Positions 31,326-41,520 of a DNA stretch of 64,000 nt are shown one piece after another (position 1 is the stretch's first letter; each line of letters starts with the position of its first letter). Origin of the DNA: Collimonas sp. PA-H2 (lineage in GTDB: Bacteria; Pseudomonadota; Gammaproteobacteria; Burkholderiales; Burkholderiaceae_D); contig NZ_PDBX01000001.1 of assembly GCF_002564105.1 (NCBI RefSeq), forward strand, positions 496,001 to 560,000, written 5' to 3'. The notes beneath the pieces were generated by a model. That model worked only from the letters and a program-made list of their open reading frames with translations, did not search any database and was not told the DNA's origin. A program made the position numbers and the translations under genes.

Positions 31326-32354
31326 ATGGGGCGCACTCCAACGAGAAACAAAAATTTACCCTCCGGAATGCGTGCCAGACACCGCGGAGTCAAAACATAT
31401 TTCTATCTAGACAGCGGCGCGAAACCTCGTAAGGAAATTCCGTTGGGGGCTGACTATGCGCTGGCAGTACAAAAATGGGCTGAGCTGACTGTCAGCAAAG
31501 CTGCACAGCCTGATCTAATCACGTTCCGATACGTTGCGGAGCGATATATCAGGGAGGTACTGCCAACTAAAGCACCTGCGACGCAACGAATCAACCTCTC
31601 TGAATTAAAGCGCCTATACGTGTATTTCGATACTCCGCCGGCACCGATCAATACGATTGAGCCAAAGAACATCCGCATGTATATGGACTTGCGCAAAGGC
31701 AGCCCCGTTTCAGCAAATCGAGAGAAGGCTCTGTTCAGCCACATTTTTAACTTTGCCAGGGAAAAAGGACTTACAAGTAATCCGAACCCGTGCGCAGGGA
31801 TCAAAGGTAATAAGGAAAAGGGACGCGACGTGTACATCGACAATGCAGTCTTTTCCGCTGTCTGGAACGCAGGCGATAATCCACTGCGAGATGCCATGGA
31901 TCTTGCATATTTAACCGGTCAGCGACCTGCGGACGTTTTGAAATTCCTGCATTCTCACATCGTCGACGATGAACTCAATATCCAGCAAAACAAGCGCGGT
32001 AAGCGACTACGTATAAAGGTCAATGGGGAACTCGCCAAGGTCATTCAACGGATCAACGATAGAAGCCCTACAGGCGGACATCTCGTCCAAGACGCAGCAG
32101 GGCAAGGGTTGCCGTCATCGACGCTTCGTAGCGCGTTCCAGACAGCGCGCGAGGCTGCAATCGCCGCCAATCCAGAAATCGCCGATCAAATTGCAGCATT
32201 CCAGTTCCGAGACTTGCGCGCCAAGGCTGGGACGGACAAAGAAGAAGCGAGCGGAATTGCAGCTGCGCAAGATCAACTAGGGCATTCAACCGCTACAATG
32301 ACGGCCCGATATGTCAGGCATCGGCGCGGGAAATTGATCGATCCGACCAAATAA
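31326..32354 (+). CDS. Phage tyrosine integrase
   Basis: A 342-residue tyrosine recombinase. The N-terminal arm-binding part (MRARHRGVKTYFYLDSGAK) and core-binding domain precede the catalytic domain: LAYLTGQRPADVLKF (Arg I), FQFRDLRAKAGTD (Arg II; Arg instead of the usual His before DLR) and QLGHSTATMTARYVR (His and nucleophile Tyr). It inserts and excises the prophage. The gene ends the phage; the attachment site should lie in the following gap. Confidence 0.9.
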   Translation: MGRTPTRNKNLPSGMRARHRGVKTYFYLDSGAKPRKEIPLGADYALAVQKWAELTVSKAAQPDLITFRYVAERYIREVLPTKAPATQRINLSELKRLYVYFDTPPAPINTIEPKNIRMYMDLRKGSPVSANREKALFSHIFNFAREKGLTSNPNPCAGIKGNKEKGRDVYIDNAVFSAVWNAGDNPLRDAMDLAYLTGQRPADVLKFLHSHIVDDELNIQQNKRGKRLRIKVNGELAKVIQRINDRSPTGGHLVQDAAGQGLPSSTLRSAFQTAREAAIAANPEIADQIAAFQFRDLRAKAGTDKEEASGIAAAQDQLGHSTATMTARYVRHRRGKLIDPTK

Positions 32355-32712
32355 ATCGGTTCCGCAAAAAAAGTGAGGGCCGCGCCAGCATTGGGTTGTA
32401 GCTGCGCAAAGTTTACTCATTTGCGGAACGGATTTTAAGTTAAGCTATTGATTTTATTGTGTTATGTAGAAGATAAGAAATCTTCACAATTGCCTTCGCC
32501 ATCCTTGGCTTTTTGTTATTCTTCGTCGGACAGCTTTAAATATTCAGTTGGCTGCCATTTTATGCCAATTTAACGTCTAAAGGCGTACAAGGCGGCAGGT
32601 GCTTCACAGTAAGCTAGAGCCCAGGCTCGGTTAAAAGTTTCCGCGCCGGCCTGGCCGCTGGGCTAGCCTTGGTTTTCTCATCAGTTTTATTTATTCTTTT
32701 TTTGACAATATC
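32355..32712. other. Prophage-chromosome junction and ppsR upstream region
   Basis: An inverted repeat GTTCCGCAAA / TTTGCGGAAC spans about 32359-32428 and may be part of the attachment region or integrase terminator. No tRNA end is visible, so the core site cannot be named. From about 32460 the AT-rich sequence is host upstream DNA of ppsR. The phage left end lies outside the window. Confidence 0.45.
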
Positions 32713-33561
32713 ATGCTTGATGCCGCTCCTACCCCGCTGGTCCCCGCCAACCGCACCGTGTTCTTTGTCTCCGATGGCACCGGCATCACCGCCGAGACTT
32801 TCGGCCATTCGGTGCTGACCCAGTTCGAGCTGCGCTTCAAGCAGGTGCGCCTGCCCTTCATCGATACCCTGGACAAGGCTTACGAGGCGACCCGCAGGAT
32901 CAACGAAGCGTTTACCCTGGATGGCAAACTGCCTATCGTTTTTTCGACGTTGGTGAAGGCCGACCTGTCAAAAGTGATCCAGCAAGCCAAGGCCATGCAC
33001 ATGGACTTGATCCAGACTTTTGTCGAGCCGCTGGAAAAAGAGCTGGGCGTCAAGTCCACCCACACCATAGGCCGCAGCCACAACACCGCCAATACCGACG
33101 AATACAAAAACCGCATCGAAGCCATCAACTTCTCGTTAGCGCATGACGACGGCCAGTCGCACAAGAACCTGGCCGATGCCGATGTCATCCTGGTCGGCGT
33201 CTCGCGTTCCGGTAAAACCCCGACCAGCCTTTACCTGGCCATGCAATTCGGCGTCAAGGCCGCCAACTATCCTTTGATCCCAGAAGATTTCGAGCGCGAC
33301 AGACTGCCCAGCGGCCTGTTGCCGTTCAAGCAAAAGATTTTCGGCCTGACCATCGCCGCCGACCGCTTGTCGGAAATCCGCAACGAGCGCCGTCCGGGCA
33401 GCAAATATGCGGCGCTGGCGAACTGCCGTTACGAAGTGAATGAGGCGGAAAAGATCATGCGGCGCGAAGGGATACGCTGGATGTCGTCGACCACCAAGTC
33501 GATTGAGGAAATCGCAGCGACGATTCTGCAGGATATCAAGCCGGACATACGGACGTTCTAG
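32713..33561 (+). CDS. ppsR: PEP synthase regulatory protein (bifunctional kinase/pyrophosphorylase)
   Basis: A 282-residue DUF299 protein that switches phosphoenolpyruvate synthase off by ADP-dependent phosphorylation and on by Pi-dependent removal. [18 protein letters not shown] and the P-loop [15 protein letters not shown] (about 161-175) are family hallmarks, with the C-terminal [14 protein letters not shown]. ppsA, its target, usually lies beside it; it is not seen here because the prophage intervenes, so it may lie beyond the phage left end. Confidence 0.92.
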   Translation: MLDAAPTPLVPANRTVFFVSDGTGITAETFGHSVLTQFELRFKQVRLPFIDTLDKAYEATRRINEAFTLDGKLPIVFSTLVKADLSKVIQQAKAMHMDLIQTFVEPLEKELGVKSTHTIGRSHNTANTDEYKNRIEAINFSLAHDDGQSHKNLADADVILVGVSRSGKTPTSLYLAMQFGVKAANYPLIPEDFERDRLPSGLLPFKQKIFGLTIAADRLSEIRNERRPGSKYAALANCRYEVNEAEKIMRREGIRWMSSTTKSIEEIAATILQDIKPDIRTF

Positions 33562-33679
33562 GCGAATGCAAGGCTAAGGCAAAGCGCCGGCAACAGCCAA
33601 GGGCAGGCAAACGGAGTGACGGAAAATCCCGGCTGCGTCGTGATGGAATAGTCAGCCGGGCAAGACGCCGCATGACTGC

Positions 33680-34720
33680 TTACGTAGCCGCCTCCGATTG
33701 CCACAATTCCGCCGGTGTCATCATTTGCACCGGCAACGCGGCATGGGCGGCGGCAGGCGACTGCACGTCCGCAGGCAAGCCGCTGTCGAATATCTTATTC
33801 GACAGATCGAGAACCTGTGCGCTGCCGCCCCCGGGCAAAATTCCGGCCTGGCCGCCAGCCAACAACTCCGCAGTCGCCGGCTGCAGCAGGTCAGCCAGCA
33901 CCAAGCCGCTGAGCGCGGGACAGGAATCGCTGGCCGTATCACCGCTTATAAGCTCAGCCACCGCCCCCGCATCATCCGGCACGGCGTCGATTGCCGGCCT
34001 GTCCGCTTCCGGAGCGCTTACTGTCAGCATGAACGGATCGGACATGACCCCTGCCACATCCACTATGAACTGATGCTCACCCGGATCCAGTCGTTCACGA
34101 ACAGTAAACGACCATATGCCGTCCGATCCAATCGCAGTATCGCCAATCGGCAGTCCGTTGTCGTAGATTGTCAGCCGGGCGAACGGCTCGCCATAGCCGG
34201 AGAACGTCGGCGTGGCATCCGCAGTCGTGCCGCCGTCATCAATCTCTCCCGCTGCACCGGCATCATTCATGGCGGCCTTGATCACCGGCTTCTCCAGCTC
34301 GAGAACCTCTGCCTCCAGCACTTTCTCGTCGGCGCCGGATACTGCCTGCTCACTCGCATCAGGTACGTTATCCGGAGCTAGCTGCAGCCCCCAGCCGCCA
34401 GACTGGTCAACATAAACGGAACTCAGCAATTTGCCGCTGTCGAAACCGCTGCCAGGGGAATTCGCCTGCAATGGTGCGCCCTTATCAATGGCAAGGCCCG
34501 GGCTTAGCGGAACTATGGTCAATTCGGGTTGGGCATGGGCGCCGTCTATCGCCAGCCCCGCTGCTGAACGGATTGATGCGATATCCACGCTGTCAGCCAC
34601 CAGATGTATTTCAGTCACCGACGCTTGGACATCGGACTTTGCCGCCTCAACCAGGGCGGTAGTGGCGCCGAACTCATTTACTTGAGTCCGCGCAAATGAT
34701 TTTTTTTTAGTGAAATTCAT
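33680..34720 (-). CDS. Short Ig-like repeat protein, paralogue of the giant protein
   Basis: A 346-residue protein beginning MNFTKKKSFARTQVNEFG (ATG at 34720, with GGAG upstream). Residues about 130-220 hold one full repeat of the giant protein type (GGTTADATPTFSGYGEPF ... DGIWSFTVRERLDPGEHQF), followed by a degenerate half repeat (DDAGAVAELISGDTASD). No signal peptide, membrane segment or RTX motif. The role is unknown; the repeat is a bacterial Ig-like adhesion-type fold. Confidence 0.75.
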   Translation of the reverse strand: MNFTKKKSFARTQVNEFGATTALVEAAKSDVQASVTEIHLVADSVDIASIRSAAGLAIDGAHAQPELTIVPLSPGLAIDKGAPLQANSPGSGFDSGKLLSSVYVDQSGGWGLQLAPDNVPDASEQAVSGADEKVLEAEVLELEKPVIKAAMNDAGAAGEIDDGGTTADATPTFSGYGEPFARLTIYDNGLPIGDTAIGSDGIWSFTVRERLDPGEHQFIVDVAGVMSDPFMLTVSAPEADRPAIDAVPDDAGAVAELISGDTASDSCPALSGLVLADLLQPATAELLAGGQAGILPGGGSAQVLDLSNKIFDSGLPADVQSPAAAHAALPVQMMTPAELWQSEAAT

Positions 34721-34974
34721 AGGATCGCTCCATTCATAGGGAGTAAGCAGCCACAATATCGGCTACGGCGAATGCGCAAGAGATTGTGGGAAGATGAATG
34801 CCTATGATATTAATGCACCATTGCTTTTATTGCAATTATCTTGAGAGCGGATAACGATCGGTTGGCAGTGCGAATTGCCAGTAATCGTTACAGGCCGAGG
34901 TGCGACAAGCGCGACTTGTTTTATCGCAATAACTACGATTCCGTGCCGGCACAAATACCCGCCAACGGCCGCAA
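34721..34974. other. Upstream region of the short Ig-like gene
   Basis: No gene is seen. It should hold the promoter of the 33680-34720 gene. With the terminator and palindromes to 35302 it completes a 582-base gap. Confidence 0.4.
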
Positions 34975-35013
34975 ATAAAAAAATGCTGTTCAGTCTCAAC
35001 TGAACAGCATTTA
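34975..35013 (-). terminator. Terminator after the giant Ig-like gene
   Basis: A perfect 11-bp stem ATGCTGTTCAG / CTGAACAGCAT (34983-34993 and 35000-35010). On the minus strand it is followed by TTTTTTT, so it ends leftward transcription from the giant gene. Confidence 0.8.
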
Positions 35014-35077
35014 AAGAGAAAATAAACTATTCAGAATTTCATAAAACAGGACAAGCCATCATCTTAAAAATCGATGT

Positions 35078-35167
35078 CGTAGGGTGGGCACTCCGTGCCC
35101 ACGCAGCGCTGCGGACATTTACGTCCCGGGTTGCGTGTCCGCGTGGGCACGGAGTGCCCACCCTACG
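35078..35167. repeat. REP-like palindromic element, copy 1
   Basis: Arms CGTAGGGTGGGCACTCCGTG...CACGC (35078-35104) and its reverse complement (35141-35167). Each arm also contains its own palindrome GTGGGCA-CTCCG-TGCCCAC. The same arms recur at 41324-41493. Confidence 0.8.
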
Positions 35168-35302
35168 GATGATTTGTCGTAATTTAAGAAAATATCAATA
35201 GACAGACAAGAAGGCCGATGGCAGTCCGGCCAGCTGTGCGCCAGAACCCAGCCGCTGCTTTCATTGCAAAAGCAAGCGGCCGTATCCTTCAATCATGACA
35301 GC

Positions 35303-38300
35303 TTATGCCGCGTGTAATTCCAGCAGTTCAGGCTGCTGTATGAGCGGGAACACAACGATAGAACCTTCGATGACCTCGATGGATTGCGATACACCCTGCT
35401 CGCTGGCAAACGTCGTCAGATCGACCGGATAATTGACATCACCGGCCGGAGAGATATCAGACGCCTCGGCAAAGAACTCGCCAACCGGCTGCAGCAAGGC
35501 ATCTATCGACAACGACGATAAACCATTGTTCGGCACATCGCTGGCATGCACTGCAGACGTTTCGGCAAGCGAGTCCAGGTGCAAGACACCGCCATCACTC
35601 TTGACCTCCCAAGCCACACCCAACTCACCTTGCTGCGAACCGGCACTACTAGCGACCGGCTTATCAACCGACTGCACCGATGTAGCATTCAGCGCGCTCA
35701 GGGCAATGTCCTCATTGCCCGTCACTTCCATGGCCTCGACTTGCATGGAAGCTGCAACAGGGGCAGAGACACCGTAATACGCCACAAACGGATCCGAGGT
35801 CAAGACCGCACCCTCGGGAGTGGTAATTTCCGTCGTGAATGCGTGTTCACCGAGGCTCAGCGGGTCAGTCCCATAGGTCCACTTGCCATCAGTACCCGTA
35901 TCCGCGTAACCGACATACACACCGTTATCGTAAATCAACACCGGCGTGTTAGGCTCGCCATGGCCACGCAGGATCAGCAAGTTGTATCCCATGACGTCAC
36001 CGCTGACGAGCTCCACCGAGCCGCCAGGCGCATAGGTGTCATATACCGAATCAATCACCGGCTTCCCTATCACCGGCTCAACAGTCACGCTCAAGGTGAA
36101 CGGAGCAGACATCGCGCCATCGCCGGCATCCACCGTGAAGGCATGCTCGCCCTTCGCCAGCTTGCTGGAATCGTAGCTCCAGCTGCCATCGGCACCCGCC
36201 CAAGCATTACCGATCCTGAGACCGTTGTCGTAGACAAAAACAACGCTATTCGGCTCGCCATGGCCACGCAAGGTTGGCGTCGCATCACCTGTGGCGTTGC
36301 CGTTGGCCAGTTCGCTGTGGCTGACATCGTCGTTGGCCGAATCGATCGCCGGATCAATTCCCGGCTTGTCCACTGCTTCGGACGCAACGACGTTCAAGGT
36401 GAACGGTTCCGAATCCAACCCGCCTATACGCGCCGTGTACACATGCTCGCCGTACCCAACCGGACCGTCGGTACGAACCGTCCAGCTGCCATCCGGCGTC
36501 ACCGAACCTCGGCCCACGATCCTGCCATTGTCATACAGGATCACTATAGCATTTGCCTCGCCACGGCCACTGAATTCCGGCCGGACGTCGTCCGTGCTAC
36601 CGCCATTGAATACCGGGCCCGTTACCGCCCCCATATCGTCCATCGCCAATTCGATCACCGGTTTGGACGATTCAGGAATAATGGCATCTACGGCTTCAGC
36701 CTGCCCTTCTGCAGACGCAGGCTCCACAACATGCAGCACAAACGGCTCGGAGAACGTGACGCCATCGGTGGTTGCCGTAATCGAATGATCCCCAGGGAGC
36801 AGCGTAGTGCTCTGGTTTGCGTCGATCAGCTCGAATGTCCAGCTGCCATCCGCTTGCACGGTACTGCTGCCGATGTAGGTGGTCTTGTCGTAGAAATAGA
36901 TAACCGGAGTATCCGCTTCGGCATGACCGTGAAATACCGGAGTGTAATCATCGGTAGTGCCGCCATTGGAGATCACGCCAGTTACGCCGACATCGTCCGT
37001 CGCCGAATCGATCACCGGCCTTGGCGCCTCCGGCGCATTCTCCACCGTCAGTGTGAACGGCTCGGACATGACGCCATCACTAGCCACCATGAATTCATGC
37101 TCACCTGGAGCCAGCCGTTTCTCGACATTCAGAACCCAGCTGCCATCCTCAGCCACTTGAGCCTCTCCCACGCGTTGGCCATGGTCGAGCAAGTATATAT
37201 AGCTATTGGGTTCGCCATGACCATGGAATGATGGCCGCGCATCATCGGTAGTGGCGCCATTGGCGAGTTCTTCCACTGTTCCGACGTTATCGATTACCGA
37301 ATCGATCACCGGCTTGGCCGAATCCGCAGCAACCACATTCAGCACGAATGGCTCCGATCTCGCATTGCCAGCATCGACCACCGTCAGTACGTGCTCACCC
37401 TGCGTCAGCACGATGTTCGGATACAAGCTCCAGCTGCCATCCTGCCTTATTGTGGCCTGCCCCAGGAACACATTGCCGTCAAACAGGCTGACCTGCCCGC
37501 CCGGCTGACCATGACCGCTGATCCTTGGAGCAACGTCATCCGTCGTGCCGCCATTGCCGATCACACCAGTCGCGCCGAAGTTGTCGAATGCCGAATCGAT
37601 CACCAGCTTCGTCGAGTCAGGCGCGCCCACAGTTAGCGTGAATGGCTCGGACGTCACGCCGGCATTGACCACCGTCAGCGTGTGCTCGCCCGATGAGAGC
37701 GGACTAAAGTCTCTGAGCGTCCAGCTACCGTCAGCATCAACCCAGCCAGCACCAATGCGAATACCGTTCTCATACAGTAAAATCTGCGTACCCGGCACAC
37801 CGCCTTGACCATGAAACGCCGGCGACGCATCGTCATGGGCAGACTCGATCACCAACTTGGCCGGCGCAACGGCGCCGCTAATGGTGATCGGGAAATCAGC
37901 GCTGGTGCGGCCGTCGGCCACCGCGGTGAGATTGTGAGTGCCATTGCTCAACGCCTCTTCAGGCGTGAAAGTCCAGCGGCCAGCGCCGTCAGCCCGTGCC
38001 GAACCGATCGGATTGTTGACACCATCATAGATCGTCACCAACCGGTTGGCGCCAGCTTCACCATACAGCTTCGGACGGGTGTCGTCAGTAGTCAACAAGC
38101 CGCTGCCTGGCTTGCCGGGGGCGTACAGATCGCCCTGCTCAGGACCGACATCGTCGTGGATAGCATAGATCCGCGGAGTCGTCGCCACTGCCGAGGTGTC
38201 GATGTTGATTTCATAGCCGGCACTAACTTGGCCGTTGGCGGCCACCGCAGTGAAGATATGGCGGCCATCGTTCAGCGACTGCTCTGCAGGAACCGTGAAT

Positions 38301-40822
38301 GTCCATTGGCCAAACCCGTTGGCCTGGACCGAACCGATAGGATTGTCGGCGCCGTCATAGATCGTCACCAAGGTATTGGCCGCAGCCTGACCGGTAAGCT
38401 TCGGCGTGGCGTCATCGGTACTTGAACCGGGCCGGACATTGCCCACTTGGGAACCGAAATTATCGATGACCTGACGGATGGTCGTTGGCGGCAAGGTCGG
38501 ATCGATCACCGGTTCCGGTACCTCTGGTACAACCGGCAATTCTGGTACAACCGGTACTTCTGGCACAACCGGTACTTCTGGTGCAGTCGCATCCACCGTC
38601 AGCGTGAACGGCTCGGAAGTGACGCCGGCACCAGACACGGTGAAACTGTGCTCGCCCAGCGCCAGCTTGTTGCTCACGGTGAACGACCAGTTGCCGTCAG
38701 GACCGCTGAACGCATAACCGACACGCACATTGTTGTCATACACGGTGTACTGCAACAGCGGCTCGCCTTGGCCGCGCAGAGTCGGGGTCGCATCATCCGT
38801 CGTGCCGCCATTGACGATATCGCCATATTTGCCAAAATCATCAAACGCCGCAGCGATCACCGGCTTGGGCGAATCCGGTGCGCCCACGGTCAGCGTGAAT
38901 GGCTCGGAAGTGACGCCAGCGCCAGCCACGGTGAAACTGTGCTCGCCCAGCGCCAGCTTGTTGCTCACGGTGAACGACCAGTTGCCGTCAGGGCCGCTGA
39001 ACGCATATCCGACGCGCACATTGTTGTCGTACACGGTGTACTGCGACAGTGGTTCACCCTGGCCGCGCAGCGTTGGTGTCGCATCATCCGTCGTACCGCC
39101 GTTGGCGATATCGCCAGTCTTGCCGAAATCGTCAAGCGCCGAATCGATCACCGGCTTGGGCGAATCCGGCGCGCCCACGGTCAGTGTGAATGGCTCGGAA
39201 GTGACGCCAGCGCCAGACACGGTGAAGCTGTGCTCGCCTTGCGACAGTTCTTTGCTCACTGCATACGACCAGCTACCATCCTGATTGCTGTATGCATAAC
39301 CGACACGCACATTGTTGTCGTATACAGCGTATTGCGAAAACGGCTCACCGTGGCCACGCAAAATCGGGGTCGCATCGTCCGTCGTGCCGCCGTTGGCGAT
39401 ATCGCCAGTCTTGCCGAAATCGTCAAACGCCGAGTCGATCACCGGCTTGGGCGAATCCGGCGCGCCCACGGTCAGTGTGAATGGCTCGGAAGTGACGCCA
39501 GCGCCAGACACAGTGAAGCTGTGTTCGCCCAGCGCCAGCTTGTTGCTCACGGTGAACGACCAGTTGCCGTCAGGACCGCTGAACGCATAACCGACACGCA
39601 CATTGTTGTCGTACACGGTGTACTGCGACAGCGGCTCACCGTGGCCACGCAAAATCGGGGTCGCATCGTCCGTCGTGCCGCCGTTGGCGATATCGCCAGT
39701 CTTGCCGAAATCGTCAAACGCCGAATCGATCACCGGCTTGGGCGAATCCGGAGCGCCCACGGTCAGCGTGAATGGCTCGGAAGACAGGATAACGCCGGCC
39801 GGGCTAGTACCGGTTGCTGTAAACACATGCTCGCCTTGCGTCAGCTCTTTGCCCACAGTATACGACCAGCTACCGTCCTGATTGCTGTACGCATAACCGA
39901 CACGCACATTGTTGTCGTATACGGTGTATTGCGAAAACGGCTCGCCGTGGCCACGCAGCGTCGGTGTGGCATCGTCAGTGATGCCGCCGTTGGCAATTTC
40001 GCCTGTCTTGCCGAAATCGTCAAACGCACCATCGATTGCGGGCTTGACGACTGGCTCGGTGTCGCCCACCGTCAGTACGAACGGATCGGAGGCAATGCGG
40101 TCCTTGACCACCGTCAGCACGTGCTCGCCAGGTGCAAGCGATTTGTAAGGTCCAAGGCTCCAACTGCCGTCCGGTTCGATTATTGCATCGCCGACTGCAA
40201 CGCCGTTATCGTAAAGAAAAACCTGCGTGCCGGCTTCACCATGGCCGCGCAGTATTGGCCTGGCATCGTCCGTCGTGCCGCCGCTGAAAATTTCACCCGT
40301 CACGCCGATATTGTCGAGCACCGCATCGATGACTGGCTTGGATGATTCGGGAATTTCTATGTTCAGTACGAATGGCTCGGATATCGCACCTGAGGCGTCG
40401 ACCACCGTGAATACGTGTTCGCCGGTATCGAGCGGGTCGGTGGCTGGCAGGTTGAACGTCCAGCCGCCATCCTGGCGGACGAAGGCGGAACCCAATAATT
40501 TGCCGTTATCATAGATATTGACAAAGGAGCTGTTATCAATGGTACTGGGTTGAGCGTGGCCGCTCAGGGTAGGACGGGCATCGTCGATCGTGGCGCCGCT
40601 GCCGACGTTGCCGGTCTGGCCGCCGGCCCGATCAGAAGCGCTGTTAATCGAAGGGGCTGCTGCGGCCCGCGGCGAGGCTTCAGCGTCTTGCGCAAGACGG
40701 CTATCGACTGCAGCGCGCAGCATAGCCTGGGCGCCGGGCGCTACGGCCTCAGCCAGAGAAGCTGCATTGGCAAATTCACCGGACAAGCCCGACGCGCCTA
40801 AATTTCTTTTATTGGAATCCAT
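35303..40822 (-). CDS. Giant Ig-like repeat protein (about 16 repeats)
   Basis: A 1,839-residue protein. The start at 40822 (MDSNKRNLGASGL) follows an AGAG site; the frame is open 77 codons further but that part looks non-coding. After about 75 residues come some 16 repeats of 90-100 residues: PVIDSAFDDFGKTGDIANGG, TTDDATPTLRGHGEP, VYDNNVRVGYAFSGPDG and GEHSFTVSGAGVTSEPFTLT. Repeats 3-7 are near identical. A Pro/Val/Glu linker (VPEVPVVPELPVVPE) lies between repeats 7 and 8. No classical signal peptide or RTX repeats; export route unknown. Probably a surface adhesin or biofilm protein. Confidence 0.82.
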   Translation of the reverse strand: MDSNKRNLGASGLSGEFANAASLAEAVAPGAQAMLRAAVDSRLAQDAEASPRAAAAPSINSASDRAGGQTGNVGSGATIDDARPTLSGHAQPSTIDNSSFVNIYDNGKLLGSAFVRQDGGWTFNLPATDPLDTGEHVFTVVDASGAISEPFVLNIEIPESSKPVIDAVLDNIGVTGEIFSGGTTDDARPILRGHGEAGTQVFLYDNGVAVGDAIIEPDGSWSLGPYKSLAPGEHVLTVVKDRIASDPFVLTVGDTEPVVKPAIDGAFDDFGKTGEIANGGITDDATPTLRGHGEPFSQYTVYDNNVRVGYAYSNQDGSWSYTVGKELTQGEHVFTATGTSPAGVILSSEPFTLTVGAPDSPKPVIDSAFDDFGKTGDIANGGTTDDATPILRGHGEPLSQYTVYDNNVRVGYAFSGPDGNWSFTVSNKLALGEHSFTVSGAGVTSEPFTLTVGAPDSPKPVIDSAFDDFGKTGDIANGGTTDDATPILRGHGEPFSQYAVYDNNVRVGYAYSNQDGSWSYAVSKELSQGEHSFTVSGAGVTSEPFTLTVGAPDSPKPVIDSALDDFGKTGDIANGGTTDDATPTLRGQGEPLSQYTVYDNNVRVGYAFSGPDGNWSFTVSNKLALGEHSFTVAGAGVTSEPFTLTVGAPDSPKPVIAAAFDDFGKYGDIVNGGTTDDATPTLRGQGEPLLQYTVYDNNVRVGYAFSGPDGNWSFTVSNKLALGEHSFTVSGAGVTSEPFTLTVDATAPEVPVVPEVPVVPELPVVPEVPEPVIDPTLPPTTIRQVIDNFGSQVGNVRPGSSTDDATPKLTGQAAANTLVTIYDGADNPIGSVQANGFGQWTFTVPAEQSLNDGRHIFTAVAANGQVSAGYEINIDTSAVATTPRIYAIHDDVGPEQGDLYAPGKPGSGLLTTDDTRPKLYGEAGANRLVTIYDGVNNPIGSARADGAGRWTFTPEEALSNGTHNLTAVADGRTSADFPITISGAVAPAKLVIESAHDDASPAFHGQGGVPGTQILLYENGIRIGAGWVDADGSWTLRDFSPLSSGEHTLTVVNAGVTSEPFTLTVGAPDSTKLVIDSAFDNFGATGVIGNGGTTDDVAPRISGHGQPGGQVSLFDGNVFLGQATIRQDGSWSLYPNIVLTQGEHVLTVVDAGNARSEPFVLNVVAADSAKPVIDSVIDNVGTVEELANGATTDDARPSFHGHGEPNSYIYLLDHGQRVGEAQVAEDGSWVLNVEKRLAPGEHEFMVASDGVMSEPFTLTVENAPEAPRPVIDSATDDVGVTGVISNGGTTDDYTPVFHGHAEADTPVIYFYDKTTYIGSSTVQADGSWTFELIDANQSTTLLPGDHSITATTDGVTFSEPFVLHVVEPASAEGQAEAVDAIIPESSKPVIELAMDDMGAVTGPVFNGGSTDDVRPEFSGRGEANAIVILYDNGRIVGRGSVTPDGSWTVRTDGPVGYGEHVYTARIGGLDSEPFTLNVVASEAVDKPGIDPAIDSANDDVSHSELANGNATGDATPTLRGHGEPNSVVFVYDNGLRIGNAWAGADGSWSYDSSKLAKGEHAFTVDAGDGAMSAPFTLSVTVEPVIGKPVIDSVYDTYAPGGSVELVSGDVMGYNLLILRGHGEPNTPVLIYDNGVYVGYADTGTDGKWTYGTDPLSLGEHAFTTEITTPEGAVLTSDPFVAYYGVSAPVAASMQVEAMEVTGNEDIALSALNATSVQSVDKPVASSAGSQQGELGVAWEVKSDGGVLHLDSLAETSAVHASDVPNNGLSSLSIDALLQPVGEFFAEASDISPAGDVNYPVDLTTFASEQGVSQSIEVIEGSIVVFPLIQQPELLELHAA

Positions 40823-41323
40823 AATATCTCTTCGCCTATCAAATTTATCCAAAGGAACTTGTGTTGACGCAAGGCAAACCATGCAATGGCAAATAGACGA
40901 TGCAGAGTCTTCGAATGCAGGCTTGCATTGCGAAATTGTCCGGCCGTTTTCTTTTGCAACCATAAAATCATGCGATTGCCACGTTCGCAATATAGTCGCG
41001 CCGAAGGAAAAATAATTACAAAAAATATAGTCAATTTTGTAACAAAAATTCATAACATTTATTCACATTGACACAATCAAGAATCCGACAAACCGACGCA
41101 TTTAATAATCGAATTGGAATGTAACTTGAGAAAACGACGTGCGAACATTTAGCAACGAAACCAAGTCAGGAAATGGTCGATAGGAGTAAGGCCAGCCACA
41201 GAATGCAGTGCATCACGCGCTACGTGATAAACCTGGCGCGAAAGCCCACAGGACAGAAATGTCCTAAAAACTGGCGAAAGAAAATGGGGAAGACAGCTGG
41301 TCTATTGAGAATTTTATTAAAAT
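40823..41323. promoter_or_regulatory. Upstream region of the giant gene
   Basis: No convincing gene. AT-rich stretches between 41000 and 41130 (e.g. TAACAAAAATTCATAAC) are likely to contain the promoter. A minus-strand frame around 41147-41265 reads RQVYHVARDALHSVAGLTP and ends at TAA, which might be a gene remnant that I cannot name. Confidence 0.35.
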
Positions 41324-41493
41324 CGTAGGGTGGGCACTCCGTGCCCACGCAGTGCCGCAGGCATCGATATCCCTGATATGCGTGTCCCAGGCATTCACGC
41401 CCCAGGCTGCGTGCCCCGGATACGCGCCCCGGCTACGCGCCCCGGGCTGCGCGCCCCGCCCCGTCCGCGTGGGCACGGAGTGCCCACCCTACG
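41324..41493. repeat. REP-like palindromic element, copy 2
   Basis: The same 27-bp arms as 35078-35167 (41324-41350 and 41467-41493), but with a longer centre holding degenerate TACGCGCCCCGG-like repeats. Lies between the giant gene's upstream region and rlmB. Confidence 0.8.
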
Positions 41494-41520
41494 AGTGATT
41501 TCTCGGGGTTTAAGGGAACA

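Noticed and set aside
32355..32712. Attachment site in a tRNA or ssrA gene after the integrase
   Set aside because: No tRNA-like end is present here; only an inverted repeat is seen, so the core site remains unknown.
38580..40070. The 291-bp direct repeats as a mobile or CRISPR-like array
   Set aside because: They are in-frame codons of Ig-like domains.
38447..40345. A 632-codon plus-strand open frame opposite the giant repeat gene (also 35546-37231, 561 codons)
   Set aside because: It is the mirror of repetitive coding DNA: the product repeats in step with the Ig repeats, is Arg/His-rich and has no start signal. The minus strand has the sensible domain sequence.
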